6,850 nucleotides of DNA from Sulfurovum sp. GTDB lineage: Bacteria; Campylobacterota; Campylobacteria; Campylobacterales; Sulfurovaceae. Shown one piece after another: positions 4,930-6,850 of this stretch. A program made the translations under genes and the position numbers. Under the pieces are notes generated by a model. The model worked only from the letters and a program-made list of their open reading frames with translations. It searched no databases and was not told the DNA's origin. The stretch's first letter is position 1. Each line of letters begins with the position of its first letter. Where the stretch lies: positions 1 to 6,850 of the forward strand of contig DQSX01000155.1 in the NCBI GenBank assembly GCA_015663065.1. Reading direction: 5' to 3'.

Positions 4930-6141
4930 ATGACATACATGGAAAAAATAGAAAAGGCCAAAGCCAAACTGATGCTGGAACATCCATACTTTGGTACCAT
5001 TGCCTCTTCACTGAAACTTGAAAAGAACAATGAACTGCTCACCTTCTCTTCCAATGGAGAGAGAATGAGCTATAACTCTGAGTACATTGAAAAGCTTGAG
5101 CCTTCTGAAGTAGAGTTCGTCATGGCAAACGGTGCCATGCATGCCGTGTTGAAGCATCAGCATCGAAGTTCCGGCAGGACCAATTGGCTTTGGCAGACGG
5201 CTACAGACTATGTGGTCAATGGTATGCTGGTCAAGAATGGTATGCAGCCTCCGGTCTATGCCAACTATGAAGAGAAGTTTTCGGACATGTATGCTGAAGA
5301 AGTGTATGAACTTTTACGTGCTGAGATGAACTCAGATGAAGAGTATGCAAGTGCTGAGCAGCAAACAGAGCAGATAGAGGAAGTAGAAGATGTCCATGCT
5401 GAGAATCTGACGGCACAAGCGGAGTATGAAGCTTCTCCAGAGGGAAAAGATGAACAGGAAGGCACTTCTGACGATAAAAAAGAAGAAGAACAAAACCCTG
5501 ATATAGAAGAGCTTTCTGAAGAGATGAAAGAGCATTTGGAACAGATCTTTCAAAAGCTAAAACGTCAAGACTCTTTGCCAAAAGATCTTCATTTTGTTGT
5601 ACCTGAGTATTTTTCCCATAAAGTAGACTGGAGAGAACACCTGTATGGCTACATTGCTTCGTATGCCAAAAGTACGTATACGTTTGTGCCACCCAACATG
5701 AAGTACCTCTATCGTGGTATCTATCTGCCGAGTCTGAGCTCTGATCTGTTGCGTATTGTCATTGCCATAGACACTTCGGGTTCTGTGGATGAAGCCTTAC
5801 TCTTTGAATTCCTTGGAGAGATCAATTCCATCATGCAGTCGTATCCGAATTACGAGATAGACGTCATCACTGCAGATGCAAAGATACAATCGCATAAAGT
5901 ATTCCTTCCGGGTGAAAGTTTGGACTATGAAGTGAGTGGAGGAGGGGGAACAGATTTTCGTCCGGTCTTTGAGTATATAGACTCTTATATTGACTACCCG
6001 ACACTTTTGCTCTATTTTACAGACGGCATGGGAACCTTTCCTGAGCAGGAAATCTCTTATGATGTGATGTGGATCATGCCTGAAGCCAAAGAGGTGCCTT
6101 TTGGGGAAGTTTTGGTTTTGGAGTCTAACCCGGATAAGTAA
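4930..6141 (+). CDS. DUF2201-like protein with C-terminal von Willebrand factor A domain
   Basis: This is a 403-aa protein without a signal peptide, so likely cytoplasmic. The N-terminal ~115 residues resemble the putative metallopeptidase region of the DUF2201 family; the shared part runs from A66 through 'SGRTNWLWQTATDYVVNGML'. The expected HExxH is replaced by N67-G-A-M-H71, so catalysis by the usual mechanism is doubtful. Residues ~135-215 form a highly acidic, Glu-rich linker likely to be disordered or helical. The C-terminal VWA domain has a complete metal-ion-dependent adhesion site: D281-x-S283-x-S285, T341 in 'GGGGTDF' and D365 in 'FTDG'. Family relatives commonly work with a MoxR-type AAA+ ATPase; none is adjacent here. 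I choose the ATG at 4930, 7 nt after TATAAT and with no Shine-Dalgarno. A GTG at 4891 would lie upstream of that promoter, and an ATG at 4939 remains possible. Confidence 0.88.
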   Translation: MTYMEKIEKAKAKLMLEHPYFGTIASSLKLEKNNELLTFSSNGERMSYNSEYIEKLEPSEVEFVMANGAMHAVLKHQHRSSGRTNWLWQTATDYVVNGMLVKNGMQPPVYANYEEKFSDMYAEEVYELLRAEMNSDEEYASAEQQTEQIEEVEDVHAENLTAQAEYEASPEGKDEQEGTSDDKKEEEQNPDIEELSEEMKEHLEQIFQKLKRQDSLPKDLHFVVPEYFSHKVDWREHLYGYIASYAKSTYTFVPPNMKYLYRGIYLPSLSSDLLRIVIAIDTSGSVDEALLFEFLGEINSIMQSYPNYEIDVITADAKIQSHKVFLPGESLDYEVSGGGGTDFRPVFEYIDSYIDYPTLLLYFTDGMGTFPEQEISYDVMWIMPEAKEVPFGEVLVLESNPDK

Positions 6142-6151
6142 TTTTTTTTGT

Positions 6152-6157
6152 TATAAT
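6152..6157 (+). promoter_or_regulatory. -10 box upstream of the rhodanese-like gene
   Basis: TATAAT at 6152-6157 follows a run of eight T (6142-6149), the same T-rich-plus-TATAAT arrangement as at znuA. The predicted start is near 6164-6166, followed by AGAGGA (6172-6177) and the ATG pair at 6182 and 6185. The T-run directly follows the stop of the VWA gene, but no GC hairpin precedes it, so I do not call it a terminator. Confidence 0.55.
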
Positions 6158-6169
6158 TTTTAAAATTAT
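6153..6169. repeat. Perfect 17-bp AT palindrome over the -10 and start site
   Basis: ATAATTTTTAAAATTAT reads as two 8-bp complementary arms around one central T. It overlaps most of the -10 box and the predicted transcription start of the rhodanese-like gene. It could be an operator, but in such AT-rich DNA it could also arise by chance. Confidence 0.4.
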
Positions 6170-6181
6170 TTAGAGGAAACT

Positions 6182-6654
6182 ATGATGAAATTGATCAATA
6201 CTATGTTTATTGCCGGTGTATTGGCAAGCGGTACTTTTGCTGCTGACTTTGTCCCATACAAAGTTACTTGAAGAAAATAAAAAAGCAGGTCTGCTAGCTA
6301 CTACTGAGGATGTGAAGAGAACCATTGCGTCAAAAGACACAGCTGTAGTAGATGTACGTTCAAGTGAAGAGTGGGCAGAAAAACCCCTGAAATGGCAGTA
6401 GAAAATTTTGTACTTTATGATGACGATAATCTGGTCAAGGAAAAACTGATTGTTATCTGTAATACAGCGCACAGAGTGTCACTTAAAGCTATGAACTTTA
6501 GAAAAATGGGATTCAGCAGGTAAAAGTTTACCCTTTAGACCAATGGGTCGATGAGTGTAATCCGGTAGTAACCAAATACTTTGCACAAAAATATGTGGGT
6601 GGAAACGACCATAACTTTGGCGAGTTTTATGCAGAAGGCTGTCAGAAAAAGTAA
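6182..6654 (+). pseudogene. Exported rhodanese-like sulfurtransferase, broken by frameshifts
   Basis: Four frame segments read as one protein. First, a signal peptide (MMKLINTMFIAGVLASGTFA, then ADFVPYKVT) ends at TGA 6269-6271. Second, from about 6264 to 6385, 'LEENKKAGLLATTEDVKR..' leads to 'DTAVVDVRSSEEWAE', the rhodanese CH2A-like region. Third, from about 6386 to 6520, 'MAVENFVLYDDDN' leads to the active-site loop C-N-T-A-H-R (Cys codon 6458-6460), stopping at TAA 6521-6523. Fourth, from 6520, 'VKVYPLDQWVDECNPVVTKY' continues to the TAA at 6652-6654. Frames shift three times, near A- or C-runs, and the usual GH..GA.NIP motif is missing at the second junction, where bases may also be lost. 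A good ribosome binding site (AGAGGA) precedes the start. The role would have been periplasmic sulfur transfer. Real decay and sequencing error both remain possible. Confidence 0.75.
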
Positions 6655-6659
6655 GGTTT

Positions 6660-6764
6660 TTACCCGCTTATTTCAACCCGGTCTTTACCCTTGGATTTAG
6701 CCAGGAGTAAAGCTTCGTCTGCACGACCAACAAAGGTACTTAATGTATCGTTTTCAATCGCCAA
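6660..6764 (-). pseudogene. C-terminal remnant of a GGDEF (diguanylate cyclase) gene
   Basis: On the minus strand, about 34 codons ending at TAA (6662..6660) read AIENDTLSTF-VGRADEALLLAKSKGKDRVEI-SG. The 'RADEALxxAKxxGKxRVE' pattern is the hallmark end of GGDEF domains, which make cyclic di-GMP from GTP. The upstream part, including the GGDEF active-site motif, is absent: the frame runs into stops and IS-like sequence from about 6765. The fragment cannot be active. It converges on the rhodanese-like pseudogene with a 5-nt gap. It probably represents a diguanylate cyclase gene cut by the adjacent insertion sequence; whether the 5' part survives on the far side of the element is outside the window. 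Confidence 0.8.
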
Positions 6765-6850
6765 TTCTAATCACTAACGCAATTTCACCTCAATCAAGCA
6801 GCTAACTGTTTAGCGAATTCTTTGAAAAATACTTCATAGGGGGTTCTGTA
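6765..6850 (-). mobile_element. 3' end of an IS30-like insertion sequence
   Basis: This stretch contains the transposase C terminus plus about 30 bp of non-coding end sequence abutting the GGDEF remnant. The junction is placed at about 6762-6767, where the GGDEF reading frame stops making sense. The other end and the terminal inverted repeat partner lie beyond the window, so the exact boundary and any target duplication cannot be fixed. Confidence 0.6.
6794..6850 (-). CDS. Transposase, IS30-like family, last 18 codons (runs off the window)
   Basis: The minus-strand frame entering at 6850 reads YRTPYEVFFKEFAKQLAA and stops at TGA (6796..6794). 'RTPYEVFF' near the C terminus matches the end of IS30-type DDE transposases, where it follows the 'LN.RPRK.L' segment (outside this window). 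Short length limits certainty; an IS481- or IS3-type integrase end with a 'TP.E.F' motif is the main alternative. Integrity of the rest cannot be judged. Confidence 0.65.
   Translation of the reverse strand, partial: YRTPYEVFFKEFAKQLAA

Noticed and set aside
4843..4983. Upstream extension of the 51-aa membrane protein to 98 aa
   Set aside because: The extension overlaps the start of the divergent VWA gene and both promoters; the ATG at 4842 has a proper AGGA.
5231..5692. Minus-strand open frame of 153 codons, His/Leu-rich, and two shorter overlapping frames
   Set aside because: They are antisense shadows of the Glu-rich linker of the VWA gene; the composition mirrors GAA/GAG codons.
6142..6150. 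T-run after the VWA stop as an intrinsic terminator
   Set aside because: No GC-rich stem precedes it; it better fits the T-rich upstream element of the next promoter.
6170..6472. Minus-strand open frame of 100 codons
   Set aside because: It is antisense to the rhodanese-like pseudogene, whose signal peptide, ribosome binding site and active-site loop are readable on the plus strand.

Overview
The window looks like a chromosomal segment from a Campylobacterota (epsilonproteobacterial) organism of the Sulfurovum/Sulfurimonas type. This rests on the AT-leaning composition, the protein flavour of the ZnuABC and phosphoribosyltransferase genes, and promoters with a strong TATAAT box behind T-rich DNA but a weak or absent -35. 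The lineage is an inference from memory of these families; no search was run.

From 1 to about 4840 every gene is on the minus strand. Read in the direction of transcription, the order is: a 51-aa membrane protein and a PRPP-dependent phosphoribosyltransferase (4842 to 4231); a high-affinity zinc-type ABC importer, znuA-znuC-znuB, followed by a 128-aa membrane-anchored protein of unknown function (4201 to 1306); an intrinsic terminator (about 1283 to 1310); and then an arsenic resistance operon, arsR-arsC-(84-aa Cys protein)-arsB (1198 to 1). The ars operon has a good sigma70-type promoter whose -35 lies inside a palindromic ArsR-like operator. ArsC reduces arsenate to arsenite, ArsB exports arsenite, and ArsR senses it. 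The 84-aa protein is the unexplained member: it is an internally duplicated small protein with a C-x4-C-x-C cluster, placed between reductase and pump.

On the plus strand, 4930 to 6141 encodes a 403-aa protein with a DUF2201-like N-terminal region and a C-terminal von Willebrand factor A domain with an intact MIDAS. The HExxH-type metalloprotease motif expected in the N-terminal region reads NGAMH. The gene shares a compact back-to-back promoter region with the 51-aa gene. Both this gene and znuA have TATAAT exactly 7 nt before their ATG and no Shine-Dalgarno sequence, which points to leaderless mRNAs.

The right end (6182 to 6850) is decayed. It holds a frameshifted periplasmic rhodanese-like gene, the last ~34 codons of a GGDEF (diguanylate cyclase) gene, and the 3' end of an IS30-like transposase on the minus strand, which appears to have cut off the GGDEF gene. 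Another mobile or repeated element is a palindromic 'TTCGACAAGCTCAG'-type repeat inside the 3' end of znuC, where it is translated as an extra C-terminal tail.

The best candidates for something undescribed are the duplicated Cys protein in the ars operon, the repeat-derived ZnuC tail, the paired leaderless promoters, and the VWA protein with the altered metalloprotease motif. I see no CRISPR array, tRNA, rRNA or recognised defence system.
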